A DNA stretch of 64,000 nucleotides from Leptospiraceae bacterium (GCA_024233835.1 JACKPC010000001.1:1984001-2048000); one strand, 5' to 3'. Counted from the first letter of the stretch, positions 51,676 through 62,379 are shown. A program made the numbers and translations. Notes: generated by a model from the sequence alone, not told the origin.

Positions 51676-52611
51676 ATGTCTATGTTTTCTATTGAATTAA
51701 ACCCGGTCAGTACAAAAGAGAAGATTCAGTCCTATCTGGACAAACTCGAAGAATTTGTAGAGTTTTCTTCCAGTATGAAGATAATCGGTCATCGCTTCGG
51801 GGCTCATAAGAAATACCCCAAGAACCTGAATCGAAGGAAACTTATTGAACAGTATAGCGAAACCCATGATTTAGCAGATTTTGCTTTTTCCTTTACCGGT
51901 TTAAACTCCCTCGAAATGGATATACGGCTCTGGAAAGATGGAAATGTTTATATCGTTCATGATAAGCTTAAGAAGAAGCTTCCTTCCGAAGCTCGGATGT
52001 ATATGTTCAACAATTCTCTCGAAAAGTTTATCAGAACCTTTATTGAGAAAGAATACTACAAGAAACACCATATTTATTTGGAACTCAAACTTTCCGGAAA
52101 GATATTCGATATTTCAAATTTTCAATTTTTTCCGGATATATTAAATCCTCAGGAAAAGGCTCTTATTGAGAGAACTATCGACACCCTGGAGTCCGTGCTG
52201 GCCGCTCATCCTGATAAAGAGAATATTCGAAAGTCAATTCACTTTATTTCCTTCAGCCTGTCTTCCCTGCACTATCTTTATACAGTAAGTAAAAACGAAT
52301 ACGATACTTTCTTAATTGTCTCGACCGACATTTTCATGAAAAAATCCCTCTCGAAAATGTTTTTCTATTTTCCCTTAACAGAAAAGGAAAAGAGTCGAAT
52401 TATCTTCTCAGAGTGGCTGAAAGGCATCTGGTTTGATCCGAAGCAAATAAAAAACCCCATGAAGACTTTCCATTATATCAATCAGGAAAGGAAGAACAAG
52501 TTGAAGTTTTTTCTTTCGAGCTACGGCATGAAGCCGGAAAAGCTCTTTAAGAAATTGAAAGGTTCGGGTGAAAAATTGCCTATTGAAGGGGTCATTTTTG
52601 AGTGTACGTAG
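51676..52611 (+). CDS. PLC-like phosphodiesterase, glycerophosphodiester phosphodiesterase-like
   Basis: 311 aa, cytoplasmic. The TIM-barrel phosphodiesterase motifs are IIGHRFGAH (first catalytic His), SLEMDIRLWKDGNVYIVHD (metal Glu and Asp, second His), and LELKLS (Glu). GDPD enzymes cleave glycerophosphodiesters to glycerol-3-phosphate and an alcohol. The C-terminal half is long and diverged, with a basic end, so substrate specificity is uncertain. GTGAGG precedes the ATG. The gene is monocistronic. Confidence 0.85.
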   Translation: MSMFSIELNPVSTKEKIQSYLDKLEEFVEFSSSMKIIGHRFGAHKKYPKNLNRRKLIEQYSETHDLADFAFSFTGLNSLEMDIRLWKDGNVYIVHDKLKKKLPSEARMYMFNNSLEKFIRTFIEKEYYKKHHIYLELKLSGKIFDISNFQFFPDILNPQEKALIERTIDTLESVLAAHPDKENIRKSIHFISFSLSSLHYLYTVSKNEYDTFLIVSTDIFMKKSLSKMFFYFPLTEKEKSRIIFSEWLKGIWFDPKQIKNPMKTFHYINQERKNKLKFFLSSYGMKPEKLFKKLKGSGEKLPIEGVIFECT

Positions 52612-52709
52612 AAATCAAAACCCCAATTCCCGTACACCTGAGAAAAAGCAGTAAGAAAATCGTAAAATCAAGTAGATATTTTTACTAAAGATATTTACTA
52701 TGATAGAGT

Positions 52710-53123
52710 ATGGAAAAAATAAGATGGGAAAAACGATACGAAACCGGTATCGAAAGGATAGATAAGCAACATAGAAAACTGGTGGAGCTTACTTCTGAAC
52801 TGGTAGAAGCCACTGAATCCGGAAAAGCCAGAAGAATCATTGTAGATGTCTTAAAATCACTGATTTACTATACAAAAACCCATTTTGTAGATGAAGAGAA
52901 AATTATGCAGGAAGTGGGTTTTCCGGAATATGAAGCTCATAAAGAAGAGCATGAAGAATTCATAAAAAGAGTACATGAATCGACAATAGACTTAATTCAG
53001 GGGCATTCCGTTCCATCTATAAAGTTAACAGAATTTCTTTTTTCATGGCTGGTAGATCATATTCTTATCCACGATAAAAAAATTGGAAATTATATAAAAC
53101 AAAGACTAAAAGAGAGTTTATGA
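52710..53123 (+). CDS. Bacteriohemerythrin
   Basis: 137 aa. All seven di-iron ligands of the hemerythrin four-helix bundle are present with correct spacing: His21, His58 and Glu62, His77 and His81, His117 and Asp122. It binds O2 reversibly, and bacterial forms store O2, sense it, or bring it to oxidases. The flavin reductase gene starts inside its last codon (4-base overlap), so an NAD(P)H-linked reduction of the iron or a shared O2 or NO role is plausible. No transmembrane or sensor domain is attached. Confidence 0.95.
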   Translation: MEKIRWEKRYETGIERIDKQHRKLVELTSELVEATESGKARRIIVDVLKSLIYYTKTHFVDEEKIMQEVGFPEYEAHKEEHEEFIKRVHESTIDLIQGHSVPSIKLTEFLFSWLVDHILIHDKKIGNYIKQRLKESL

Positions 53124-53593
53124 AATTAATGGAAAGAGTGGAAATCCCTTTCCTGGAGGATGTTAATAAACTTTTAAAAGAGGATGTACTTCTGTGTACT
53201 CGTTCACAGGAAGGTAAAGTTAATATCATGACTTTAACCTATAAAACCCTCGGAATTCTATTGGGCGACCCCTGTTTGTCTATATATATTTCTCCAAAAC
53301 GTTACACTACCGAACTCCTTCTTTCCGGGATAAAAGAATTCACCATTTCGAGGGGACCCCGTCTTTCTGAATATATTTATCCCTGTGGGAACTTTTCAGG
53401 AAAAGATATAGATAAGGTTAAGGAGTTTTCCATTCCGCTTATGGAATCTAAGCATTTAAAAACGCCTATTTTGCAGGAAGCGGAAGTATCATACGAGTGT
53501 CAGGTTGTGGGTAATGCTAAGTTGAATTATTTAATGGATTATTGTATGTTTACAGGTCTGGTAGTGGGGGCTTACAGACACAGTGCAGACTAA
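53120..53593 (+). CDS. Flavin reductase-like FMN-binding split-barrel protein
   Basis: 157 aa, small. The split-barrel pattern is seen in LLCTRSQEGKVNIMTLTYKTLGILLGDPCLSIYISPKRYTTELL, where the T-x-x-x-x-P-P-type flavin loop is replaced by DPCLSIYISPKR, and in EAEVSYECQVV followed by a short helix. Members reduce free flavins or use FMN to reduce other substrates. It is translationally coupled to bacteriohemerythrin, its most likely partner. Substrate and cofactor unproven. Confidence 0.85.
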   Translation: MKLMERVEIPFLEDVNKLLKEDVLLCTRSQEGKVNIMTLTYKTLGILLGDPCLSIYISPKRYTTELLLSGIKEFTISRGPRLSEYIYPCGNFSGKDIDKVKEFSIPLMESKHLKTPILQEAEVSYECQVVGNAKLNYLMDYCMFTGLVVGAYRHSAD

Positions 53594-53611
53594 ATAAAAA
53601 AAGCGAAGTTT

Positions 53612-53685
<74 letters not shown>

Positions 53686-53763
53686 TTGTCCTTCGCTTTC
53701 TCACTATTGTTTTGAACTTACTTTTTTTGTAAAGTCTTTTTCGGATTTATTCCTTTTGCCTTA

Positions 53764-53922
53764 TCAATTTTTTTTAAACTCATCCTCTTCATCAAAAAGC
53801 ATTCTATACTTGGGGCCTTCCATATCTTCGAACTGGCCTTTCTTAAAAGCGATTATAAAAACTATAAACGCAGCAAACGCGATAATCATCGCCATCGGGA
53901 TCGTCAGGTAGAGAGCATTCAT
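53764..53922 (-). CDS. ccoS: CcoS, cbb3 oxidase maturation protein (52 aa)
   Basis: Direct translation of the minus strand from ATG 53922 gives 52 aa: one membrane segment (residues about 5-26) followed by a KKGQFEDMEGPKYRMLFDEED tail. The pattern of a single helix then G-Q-F-x-D-x-E-x-P-x-x-R-x-L-x-D-E-E is the CcoS/FixS signature. CcoS is needed for insertion of heme and copper into CcoN. The ATG overlaps the ccoI stop (ATGA), so it is translationally coupled. Confidence 0.92.
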   Translation of the reverse strand: MNALYLTIPMAMIIAFAAFIVFIIAFKKGQFEDMEGPKYRMLFDEEDEFKKN

Positions 53923-56384
53923 TGTATCCTCCTTGCTCTATATTTTAATAAAAATGAATTTAAAAGCACGCTTAAAGAACTCAGGGTCATAAATAAGGCA
54001 CAAAAAACCGGTGCCATGAAACCGAAGGCAGCCAGGGGCAACATGATAAAATTATATAATAGGGAAATGCCAATATTTTGTTTAATGACCCTGTTACTGA
54101 TAGAAGAAAAGGCAATGGATAGGAAGACTCCCCGCAGATGATTGTGTAAAAGAATAATATCCGATTTATCTATGGAAATATCAGAAGCTACTTCCATTGT
54201 GATACCCACATTGGCTTTTGCGAGACAGCCCGCATCATTAATTCCATCTCCAACCATAATCACAATTTGCTTATCTTTCTGCAATTTTTCTAAAAATTCA
54301 AGTTTATCTTCCGGCTTCATTCCTGAGATATGGGAGCTTATTCCTAATATTTCGGCTATAGAGCAAACACTGGCTTCTATATCCCCTGAGAGAATCGAAA
54401 GTTTTAAGTTTTTAGACTGTAGGCGCTGAATTTCTGCTTCAGCTTCCGGTTTCAAAGTGTCCGTTAGAATGAATCCTCCTATATATTCTCCATTGAGAGA
54501 AATATATACCAGGGAGGCAGCCGTTTCTACCTTCAGTTCTTGAAATGTTGAGGGGTCTTTTAGAGAAGAAATAACAAATTCTTTTGTGCCCAGAGAAATA
54601 TCGTAAAAACTCTCTTCCCATTTTATACTTCCTTTTACTCCTCCACTTCCGCTCTCTTCGAGGAAAACAAGGTCACTCTGTTTATTCATTTCTGATTTCA
54701 AGAGGCCCTCTCTTTGAATATAGGCTGTGAGTGCTTTTGCTATAGGGTGGGTAGAGGAGGATTCTAAGAGGTAAATAAATTGAAATAATAAAGATTTATG
54801 TGTATAGTTCAAACTTTCTTCCCTTACCTGCATTTTTCCTTCGGTAAGGGTTCCGGTCTTATCAAAAAGAATATGAGAGGCTTTCGATAAAAACTCCAGA
54901 ACATCCGGATTCTTCAAAATGATTCCTTTTTCTGTGAAAACCTGATGGGACATGACAAGGCTAATCGGAACCGAAAGACCGAGAGCACAGGGACAGGCAA
55001 CGATTAATACGGAAACAGTAGTGACCATGGCTTTTTCAAAGTTTCCTGTATAGAAAAGCCAGGCGACGAAAGTAATGATGGCAATGAGAAATACAATAGT
55101 AATAAATTTAGAAGCAAGCCTGTCTGTAATTCTTTGTATAGAAGGCTTCTCTAACATAGCAGTTTCGATGAGAGTCTGAAGGTGGGATAAGCTGGAATTG
55201 GCATAAGAGCTACTCGCTTCGAGAGTAATGGCCCTGTTCAGACAGATAGAACCGGAAAGAAGTTTGTCTCCCTTTTTTTTATGAACCGGTCTGGATTCCC
55301 CGGTCATAAAGGACTCGTCCATAAAAGCTTCTCCGTCCAGAAGGATTCCATCCACCGCGACTCTTTCTCCCGGTGCTATAAATAGAATATCCTTTTCCTT
55401 TACCTCTCTCGATAAAATCTCTTTCTCTTCTCCATCTTTAAGAACTTTAACTGTTTCCGGTAGTTTACTGAGAAGAAGCTGTATCTTTTCGGCTGCTTTA
55501 TTCCGGGCGAGGGCTTCGAGGTATTTTCCGAGTAAGATGAAAAAGTATATCATGCAAACCGAATCAAAGTATACTTCTCCTTTTTGGGTAACTGTTGCAT
55601 AGGCACTATAGAAATAGGCAAGGGAAACTCCGAAGGCAAGAAGACTGTCCATATTCAGGCTGCGATTCTTTAAGCCATAAAAAGCTCCTCTTAAAAAAGG
55701 AATTCCCGAATAGAAAAAGGCAGGAGTTGCAAAAATCCAGGAGATATAATGAAGAAGCTTTTTAAACTCCATCTCGATTCCACTGAAGTAACCGGCATAT
55801 AGAGAGGTGCTGAAAAGCATGATATTTCCGAAGGAAAAACCGGCTATTGCCATGCGCAGGAAAAGGTCACGAGACTGGACAGTGTTGGCATTTCCTTTCT
55901 TATGTGGAGAGTAAAGTAGCGGTTTATAGCCTATGGACTGGATTTTGTAAAAAATATCGTAGAGTTTGAGTTTCGAATCATCCCAGACAATATGGGCACG
56001 AGAAGAAGCAAAATTAATCCGTACTTTCTTGATTCCCTCTGTTTCAATGAGTACTTTTTCGTTTAACCAGACACAGGCTGAACAGTGTATGTTGGTAATA
56101 TTTACAAATACTTCCCGGTTGGTTTCATCGGAACCGCTGACATATTCTGTATAAGTAAATTCGCTATTCAGGCTTTCTTCAGTATAGAAGTCTTTAAGCT
56201 GAACCGGTTCGAGGTTAGAACTTCCCCGAAGTTTATAGAAATCTGCTTTTCCGGTATCGATTAAAAGCTCTGCTACAGTTTTGCAACCATGGCAACAAAA
56301 TACTTCTTCTTTACCATTGATGCTTGCCAGAACCCTCTCTTTTTCAGGAACCGGGTTCTGACAATGAAAGCAATCTTCCTGCAT
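53919..56384 (-). CDS. ccoI: CcoI/FixI copper-transporting P1B-type ATPase
   Basis: 821 aa. An N-terminal Cys-rich metal segment (CFHCQNPV at Cys5 and Cys8, FCCHGC) precedes a heavy-metal-binding domain with IHCSACVW. Eight membrane helices follow, with the CPC metal site in VACPCALGLSVP, phosphorylation motif FDKTGTLTEG, HP in SSTHPIAKAL, and hinge VGDGINDA. It exports Cu(I) from the cytoplasm to the periplasm for loading CcoN. The unusual N-terminal domain plus SERCA-like core matches CcoI rather than general CopA. It is 4 bases downstream of ccoH. Confidence 0.94.
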   Translation of the reverse strand: MQEDCFHCQNPVPEKERVLASINGKEEVFCCHGCKTVAELLIDTGKADFYKLRGSSNLEPVQLKDFYTEESLNSEFTYTEYVSGSDETNREVFVNITNIHCSACVWLNEKVLIETEGIKKVRINFASSRAHIVWDDSKLKLYDIFYKIQSIGYKPLLYSPHKKGNANTVQSRDLFLRMAIAGFSFGNIMLFSTSLYAGYFSGIEMEFKKLLHYISWIFATPAFFYSGIPFLRGAFYGLKNRSLNMDSLLAFGVSLAYFYSAYATVTQKGEVYFDSVCMIYFFILLGKYLEALARNKAAEKIQLLLSKLPETVKVLKDGEEKEILSREVKEKDILFIAPGERVAVDGILLDGEAFMDESFMTGESRPVHKKKGDKLLSGSICLNRAITLEASSSYANSSLSHLQTLIETAMLEKPSIQRITDRLASKFITIVFLIAIITFVAWLFYTGNFEKAMVTTVSVLIVACPCALGLSVPISLVMSHQVFTEKGIILKNPDVLEFLSKASHILFDKTGTLTEGKMQVREESLNYTHKSLLFQFIYLLESSSTHPIAKALTAYIQREGLLKSEMNKQSDLVFLEESGSGGVKGSIKWEESFYDISLGTKEFVISSLKDPSTFQELKVETAASLVYISLNGEYIGGFILTDTLKPEAEAEIQRLQSKNLKLSILSGDIEASVCSIAEILGISSHISGMKPEDKLEFLEKLQKDKQIVIMVGDGINDAGCLAKANVGITMEVASDISIDKSDIILLHNHLRGVFLSIAFSSISNRVIKQNIGISLLYNFIMLPLAAFGFMAPVFCALFMTLSSLSVLLNSFLLKYRARRIQ

Positions 56385-56387
56385 ATT

Positions 56388-56897
56388 TTATTGGCTCAGG
56401 CTTTTCTTATCCGCATAAAAAAAGAGTGATTCAACCATTTCTTTACCCTCTACCTCTGCTTTAATATTCAGAATCCATTGCCCGCCGGCAGGAATATTTA
56501 GCTGAGAGGTATAATTTCCCTTTTCCTTTTCGGTAAAGGTTGAGGATGTATTATATCGGTTGGTGGCTCCTCTTTCAAGAGTCCAGGAAAGTTTTGCCTT
56601 TTCTACTGCCTGTCCGTCCCGATTAAAATTAACATTTAAGGTATTTTCACCAATATAGAGGGATTCTTCTTTTTGCAGAACTTTAGAATCTAACCTGTAA
56701 CCAAGTTTTTTAAGCTCACTTTTCTGCTTAATTTCTTTTTCGTAATTTAGACCTTTTTCATAGTAAGCTTTGTCCACAATCCCTTCATGTCCATTTCCTG
56801 CAATTTTGAAGGTGTAATAAGTTGCAATGAAAAGACCGAGGAAGAGAAGACCTATTAAAGAAAAGGCCATTTTTAAACTGGAGTGCATTTTCGCCAT
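56388..56897 (-). CDS. ccoH: CcoH/FixH, cbb3 oxidase assembly protein
   Basis: 169 aa with an N-terminal membrane segment and a periplasmic domain. The first 45 residues include the family stretch VDKAYYEKGLNYEKEIKQ, used to identify FixH, followed by beta strands (LNVNFNRDGQAVEKAKLSWTLERG). CcoH stays associated with the assembled oxidase and helps its stability. Its ATG overlaps the ccoG stop by one base, and its stop is 3 bases before the ccoI start, so it lies inside the ccoNOQPGHIS cluster. Confidence 0.9.
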   Translation of the reverse strand: MAKMHSSLKMAFSLIGLLFLGLFIATYYTFKIAGNGHEGIVDKAYYEKGLNYEKEIKQKSELKKLGYRLDSKVLQKEESLYIGENTLNVNFNRDGQAVEKAKLSWTLERGATNRYNTSSTFTEKEKGNYTSQLNIPAGGQWILNIKAEVEGKEMVESLFFYADKKSLSQ

Positions 56898-58228
56898 TAG
56901 TTTAACTCCGGATCATCGGGTAGATTTAAAGGTAATTTGACTTTCTTAATAAAAGAAGTATCTTTGGGATCAAATATCCTTAAATTTACATGATAGGTTT
57001 TACTAGATTTTTGAGATTTGGGAATATTCTCAGCTTCTACAATTAAGCGAATGACCTGTTCGGAATTGGCCTTAAGTAATAGCCCCGATTCCTCAGTACC
57101 TACCCGAAGGTTTACAGACTTTCCGGTTGAGGGGGAATCTAACTCAAAGCTCAGTTTCCTATCCACATAGCTGATGTTAATCAGGCGAACTTCATAAAAA
57201 TTTCGGACGAGGTGTCCCGGGATTACCATAGGTAAAATTTTACGATCCGGGAGAGCCCTTACATACATGGGGATTCGTTTGTAAATCAGTATAACGGAAA
57301 AAATGGATACTGCTAAAAGGAGAATTCCGTAAAGTATAGTTCTTGGGCGAAACCAGCGAACTTTTTTATTGGATTCAATTCTTCCGAGCGAATCATAATT
57401 AATCAGTGATTTTTTCCCTTCTTTTCCCATCTGAACGGTACAGGCATCCACACATTTGGCGCAGGCAATACAACCCACATTTAAGCCTTCCCGTATATCC
57501 ACTCCTGTAGGACATACTACAAGACACATATTACAGGCGGTACAATCACCTATTTTCACTTTTTTCTGTCTTCTGGGTTCACCTCTTTTGTAGTCATAGG
57601 TCACATTAAAAGTATCTGCATCCATCATAACTGTCTGGAATCTTGCATACGGACAGGCAAATTTACAGAACTGTTCCCGGACAAAACTCATGTCAAGATA
57701 CAGCAAACCTGCAAAAAAACCTATTGCATAAGGGTAATAGGCATCAGGAGAAATTTTAAAGCTGAGAATTTCGTTTAACATTTCCGAAGGCTCTGCAAAA
57801 TAAGCTACAAAGTGAAAACCGGAAACCAGTGAAAAGACGATCCATATTACATGTAAAAGTATGGTTTGGATTAGAGGGGCATCCTTCTTTCCGTATTTCT
57901 TTCCCAGAATGAGTCTTCCGATTACATCAAAAAAGTCTGTAAAAACTGTTTGAGGACAGGCCCAACCACACCAGACCCTTCCTATCAGGGAAGTAAAAAA
58001 GAAAAGGGATAGGCCCATTACAGCCAGGAATAAATGTAAGAAATATCCTTCCTGGGGAATGTACATGTTTCCTAAAAGATGAAATTTTCTGGCGGGAATA
58101 TCCAATCGCATCAGGGGATGCCCATTGAATGTCATCCAGGGAATTCCAAAGTAAATGAATGCAAGTATAAGTTCAACTAAGTACCTTGCATTCCGAAGTT
58201 TACCGGGCATATGTCTGGAGATAACCAT
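56897..58228 (-). CDS. ccoG: CcoG/FixG, membrane Fe-S protein of cbb3 oxidase maturation
   Basis: 443 aa from ATG 58228, preceded by GGAGG at 7 bases; a TTG at 58234 is less likely. Four or five membrane segments surround two ferredoxin-like motifs, CTACNMCLVVCPTG and CIACAKCVDAC, and the N-terminal WCGWACPQTVF that is conserved in CcoG. CcoG reduces Cu(II) to Cu(I) in other bacteria, making it available for CcoN. A C-terminal periplasmic Ig-like domain follows. It follows ccoP after 100 bases. Confidence 0.94.
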   Translation of the reverse strand: MVISRHMPGKLRNARYLVELILAFIYFGIPWMTFNGHPLMRLDIPARKFHLLGNMYIPQEGYFLHLFLAVMGLSLFFFTSLIGRVWCGWACPQTVFTDFFDVIGRLILGKKYGKKDAPLIQTILLHVIWIVFSLVSGFHFVAYFAEPSEMLNEILSFKISPDAYYPYAIGFFAGLLYLDMSFVREQFCKFACPYARFQTVMMDADTFNVTYDYKRGEPRRQKKVKIGDCTACNMCLVVCPTGVDIREGLNVGCIACAKCVDACTVQMGKEGKKSLINYDSLGRIESNKKVRWFRPRTILYGILLLAVSIFSVILIYKRIPMYVRALPDRKILPMVIPGHLVRNFYEVRLINISYVDRKLSFELDSPSTGKSVNLRVGTEESGLLLKANSEQVIRLIVEAENIPKSQKSSKTYHVNLRIFDPKDTSFIKKVKLPLNLPDDPELN

Positions 58229-58328
58229 TATCAAACCTCCGATTTATAAAACTGTTCTAATTCTATTTATTTCTAAAAAATCCCGGCCCGTTTTGCCCGG
58301 AGAAACCTCCGGGCTAAGTAGTAAGAAA

Positions 58329-58871
58329 TTATTTATCTTTTTCTTTTTTTAAGCTCTGATTATTAGAAGCAATCCAGGCCATAATCTGGTAAATTTTTTC
58401 AGGGCCAAGACTGGCTTCGTGGGCGGGCATAGGTCCTTTGTTTAACTTGGTATTGGGTGGATTTACACCTTTCATGATTACATTGAAGATAGCTCCATCA
58501 TAATCTCCGTGTAACCACTCATTGTCAACAAGACTTGGCCCTACAACTCCTTTGGCGTCCTGACCGTGACAGGCTGCACAAATAGATTTGAATTCTTTCT
58601 CTCCTTTTGCAATGGCTTCTTGTTTTCCCCTGAGAGGGTTTTCGCCATTCGGAAGAGATTTTATTTCTTCTTTTGTTGGGAATTTCTTTTCGTAGGCTGC
58701 TACATCGGCTGAATACATTTTTTCTGTCGACCAATTGTTATCAAAGCCGTGGAAATAGATACTATAGATTACCGCAAAGATAACACAGGCTAAAAAAGTG
58801 TAAGTCCACCATGGGGGAAGTTTATTCTCTGCCTGCTGAATCCCGTCAAACTCCTTATTTGGATCATTCAT
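58329..58871 (-). CDS. ccoP: CcoP, cytochrome c subunit of cbb3 oxidase, monoheme form
   Basis: 180 aa with one N-terminal membrane anchor (about 24-42) and one heme c site, CAACH (Cys98, Cys101, His102), with a probable Met ligand in KGPMPAHE. Typical CcoP proteins carry two such sites and about 300 aa; here only one site exists, so the second cytochrome domain is absent. The N-terminal region GIQQAENKLPPWW matches the CcoP entry helix. It lies directly after ccoQ (1 base between them). Confidence 0.92.
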   Translation of the reverse strand: MNDPNKEFDGIQQAENKLPPWWTYTFLACVIFAVIYSIYFHGFDNNWSTEKMYSADVAAYEKKFPTKEEIKSLPNGENPLRGKQEAIAKGEKEFKSICAACHGQDAKGVVGPSLVDNEWLHGDYDGAIFNVIMKGVNPPNTKLNKGPMPAHEASLGPEKIYQIMAWIASNNQSLKKEKDK

Positions 58872-58872
58872 A

Positions 58873-59022
58873 TTAATCCTCCTCTAACATCCTGTATTTG
58901 GGTTCTTCAATCTGAGTTCTTCTTTTTTTACTGTAAACGTAAAATATGATATAGCCGATAGCGATTACCAGAATTGGTAATCGCAGAGATTTATAAATCA
59001 GGAGTAAGTCAAAGTGTTCCAT
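58873..59022 (-). CDS. ccoQ: CcoQ, small cbb3 oxidase subunit (49 aa)
   Basis: Translation of the minus strand from ATG 59022 gives 49 aa with a single membrane segment (about 11-29) and a basic then acidic tail (YVYSKKRRTQIEEPKYRMLEED). Position between ccoO and ccoP, length, and the charged C-terminus identify CcoQ/FixQ, which stabilises the complex. The last residues EPKYRML resemble the CcoS tail, so the two may share origin or docking. It overlaps neither neighbour. Confidence 0.88.
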   Translation of the reverse strand: MEHFDLLLIYKSLRLPILVIAIGYIIFYVYSKKRRTQIEEPKYRMLEED

Positions 59023-59033
59023 CTTTTTCTCTC

Positions 59034-59717
59034 TTATTTATTGGCCTTTTCAAACTCGGCTACGTCTTTTCCTAAGCGTAATAGATAAGCAATCAGAGCA
59101 TCCCCTTTTGTCTTACCCTTTACAGCATTTTCAACAGAATTCATATCGGACTCAGTATAAGGTACACCCACAACTAAAAGCCCCCGCATATTGCTTTTAA
59201 TTGTACCTGAATCTACAAGGTTATCAGATTCAAATAGATGAGGGTATGCCGGCATTACAGAACCCGGAGAAGTTTTTCTCGGATCTATCAAGTGGTCTTT
59301 ATGCCATTGAGAAGAAGGCTGAATCTGTGATTCGTGAGAAAGATCCGGACCGGTTCTTTTGGAACCCCAGAGGAAAGGATGTTCATAAACATACTCTCCG
59401 GCTTTTGAATAGCCTGCTTTTCCATAAGCTTTAGTCGGGTCAAAACGGTCTACTTCCCATTTAAAAGGACGAATCATCTGTGTATGACAGTTGTTACATC
59501 CTTCTTCCATATAAACATCTCTACCTGCCAGTTCGAGCGGAGTGTAAGGTTTTACCGCTGAAATAGGAGTAACCGTTTTCGTGAGGAAAAAAGGAGGGAT
59601 TACCTCGAAGATTCCTCCTATCAGAACTGCTATTGTAGTATAGATGGTAAATTTAACGCCCTGGGTATCCCAGGTGTCTACAACATTTGAAAACCAATCC
59701 AATAATTTATCTAACAT
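59034..59717 (-). CDS. ccoO: CcoO, monoheme cytochrome c subunit of cbb3 oxidase
   Basis: 227 aa. One N-terminal membrane segment (about 24-45) and a heme c site CNNCH (Cys74, Cys77, His78) followed by TQMIRPFKWEVDRF, the classical CcoO sequence. The axial Met is probably in PGSVMPAYPHLF. It takes electrons from CcoP or a soluble cytochrome and passes them to CcoN. GGAG precedes the ATG, and it lies 11 bases after the ccoN stop. Confidence 0.95.
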   Translation of the reverse strand: MLDKLLDWFSNVVDTWDTQGVKFTIYTTIAVLIGGIFEVIPPFFLTKTVTPISAVKPYTPLELAGRDVYMEEGCNNCHTQMIRPFKWEVDRFDPTKAYGKAGYSKAGEYVYEHPFLWGSKRTGPDLSHESQIQPSSQWHKDHLIDPRKTSPGSVMPAYPHLFESDNLVDSGTIKSNMRGLLVVGVPYTESDMNSVENAVKGKTKGDALIAYLLRLGKDVAEFEKANK

Positions 59718-59728
59718 TTCCGTTCTCC

Positions 59729-61201
<1,473 letters not shown>

Positions 61202-61327
61202 TCAAATTACCTTTCCTATTGGAATTTACTTTCAACATTTTTACAGAGACTAAAAAATGCAAAAGAATTCTATAGAAAGGTTCGTAAAAATAGCTGTGAT
61301 TTTTCTCAGTTTGTGGATTTATATAAA

Positions 61328-61349
61328 AGCAGGGGAAAAAGTCCCTGCT
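61328..61349 (-). terminator. Terminator between the Crp/Fnr gene and ccoN
   Basis: On the minus strand AGCAGGG / CCCTGCT pair (7 bp, loop about 8 bases) followed by TTTATAT. It lies after the stop of the regulator gene and before ccoN, so ccoN probably has its own promoter downstream of the hairpin. Confidence 0.5.
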
Positions 61350-61380
61350 AATAAATTAGGAATAAGGGAGTGTTCTATAC

Positions 61381-62088
61381 TTAATATCGTAATTCGTGTT
61401 TATAGATTTCGGACATGGCAAAAATAGCGTTATAGTCCTGTATGACAATTTTATTCTTTTCGAGAGAAATCCAGTTTCGTACTTTAAAATCGGAAAGAGC
61501 CCGGATAACTGACTCTGTGGTAGTACCAATCATGCTGGCCATGACTTCGCGTGTGATTTTTAGTTCGATTTCGGGTGAGATTTCACTGGAATTATAAAAG
61601 GCAATTAAAAGTTCGGCAAGTTTGCTGTGAATCTGCTTGGTTCCGAGAGAATACGCCTGATTTTCGGAATCCCTCCAGTTTTTTGCCATGTCTTTAAGTA
61701 TTTCGTGCTGGAAGTCGCTGTCTCTCTGGATAAATTCTTCAACTTTGGACTTAGAAACAAAACAGGCATAGACGTCTTCGAGACAGACCGCTGAATGATT
61801 GTAAATGTCACCGATGATAGTATCCCTATAACCTACCCAGTCACCGGGATAACAGATATTAAAAGATTGTTCTTTCCCGAGGCTTGAAACTATAAAGGTT
61901 CTGATAGAACCCTGGTTGATACAGAAGAAACCCTTAACATCATCTCCTCTCTGGAAAACCGATTCACCTTTTTTAAAGAAAACAGCTTGCTTATGACAAC
62001 TCAATTCATTTAAAAAATTGGAGTGTAAATGATTAAAATTGGTCTTGTTGCGAACTCCGCATTCGTTACAGTCAGAAAACTTATTCAT
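61381..62088 (-). CDS. Crp/Fnr-family transcriptional regulator
   Basis: 235 aa. A cyclic-nucleotide-binding-type beta barrel (QRGDDVKGFFCINQGSIR, CYPGDWVGYRD) is followed by a long dimerisation helix and a winged HTH with recognition helix GTTTESVIRALSDF, where the Glu and Arg match FNR-type contacts. N-terminal Cys7 and Cys10 (CNECGVRN), Cys31, and central Cys could hold an Fe-S cluster, but the spacing is not that of E. coli FNR. Its location beside ccoN suggests oxygen-dependent control of the oxidase. GGGAG precedes the ATG. Confidence 0.9.
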   Translation of the reverse strand: MNKFSDCNECGVRNKTNFNHLHSNFLNELSCHKQAVFFKKGESVFQRGDDVKGFFCINQGSIRTFIVSSLGKEQSFNICYPGDWVGYRDTIIGDIYNHSAVCLEDVYACFVSKSKVEEFIQRDSDFQHEILKDMAKNWRDSENQAYSLGTKQIHSKLAELLIAFYNSSEISPEIELKITREVMASMIGTTTESVIRALSDFKVRNWISLEKNKIVIQDYNAIFAMSEIYKHELRY

Positions 62089-62150
62089 GGCAGACTCCCT
62101 TTGTAACTTTTTTTAGCTTGCTTTTAATTACAATAAAAAAAGGTGACTAA

Positions 62151-62165
62151 TATCATATTTTGATA
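62151..62165. promoter_or_regulatory. Short inverted repeat upstream of the Crp/Fnr gene
   Basis: TATCA-N5-TGATA lies 63 bases before the regulator ATG. It is a plausible dimer-binding site for autoregulation, but it is not the consensus FNR box (TTGAT-N4-ATCAA), so it is only a candidate. Confidence 0.25.
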
Positions 62166-62379
62166 GTTTTTATTGTCAAGCAGAGAAAAGATACATTTCC
62201 TTCAGTTTAATATACGAATAGAAATGCGATTTTCTTACAGAAAGTTTCATTTTTTTTATGATGAAAGTAGTAGAAGCTCTGATACCACCTATAAAAAGAG
62301 CTGGTAAAAAAAGAATGTTTGAATTACTCTATATGAAATTACAATAAGGAATCCTTCTGTATGAAGGAGTGGTTTATAC

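Noticed and set aside
61202..61380. FNR box (TTGAT-N4-ATCAA) upstream of ccoN
   Set aside because: No match to the consensus half-sites with correct spacing was found on either strand.
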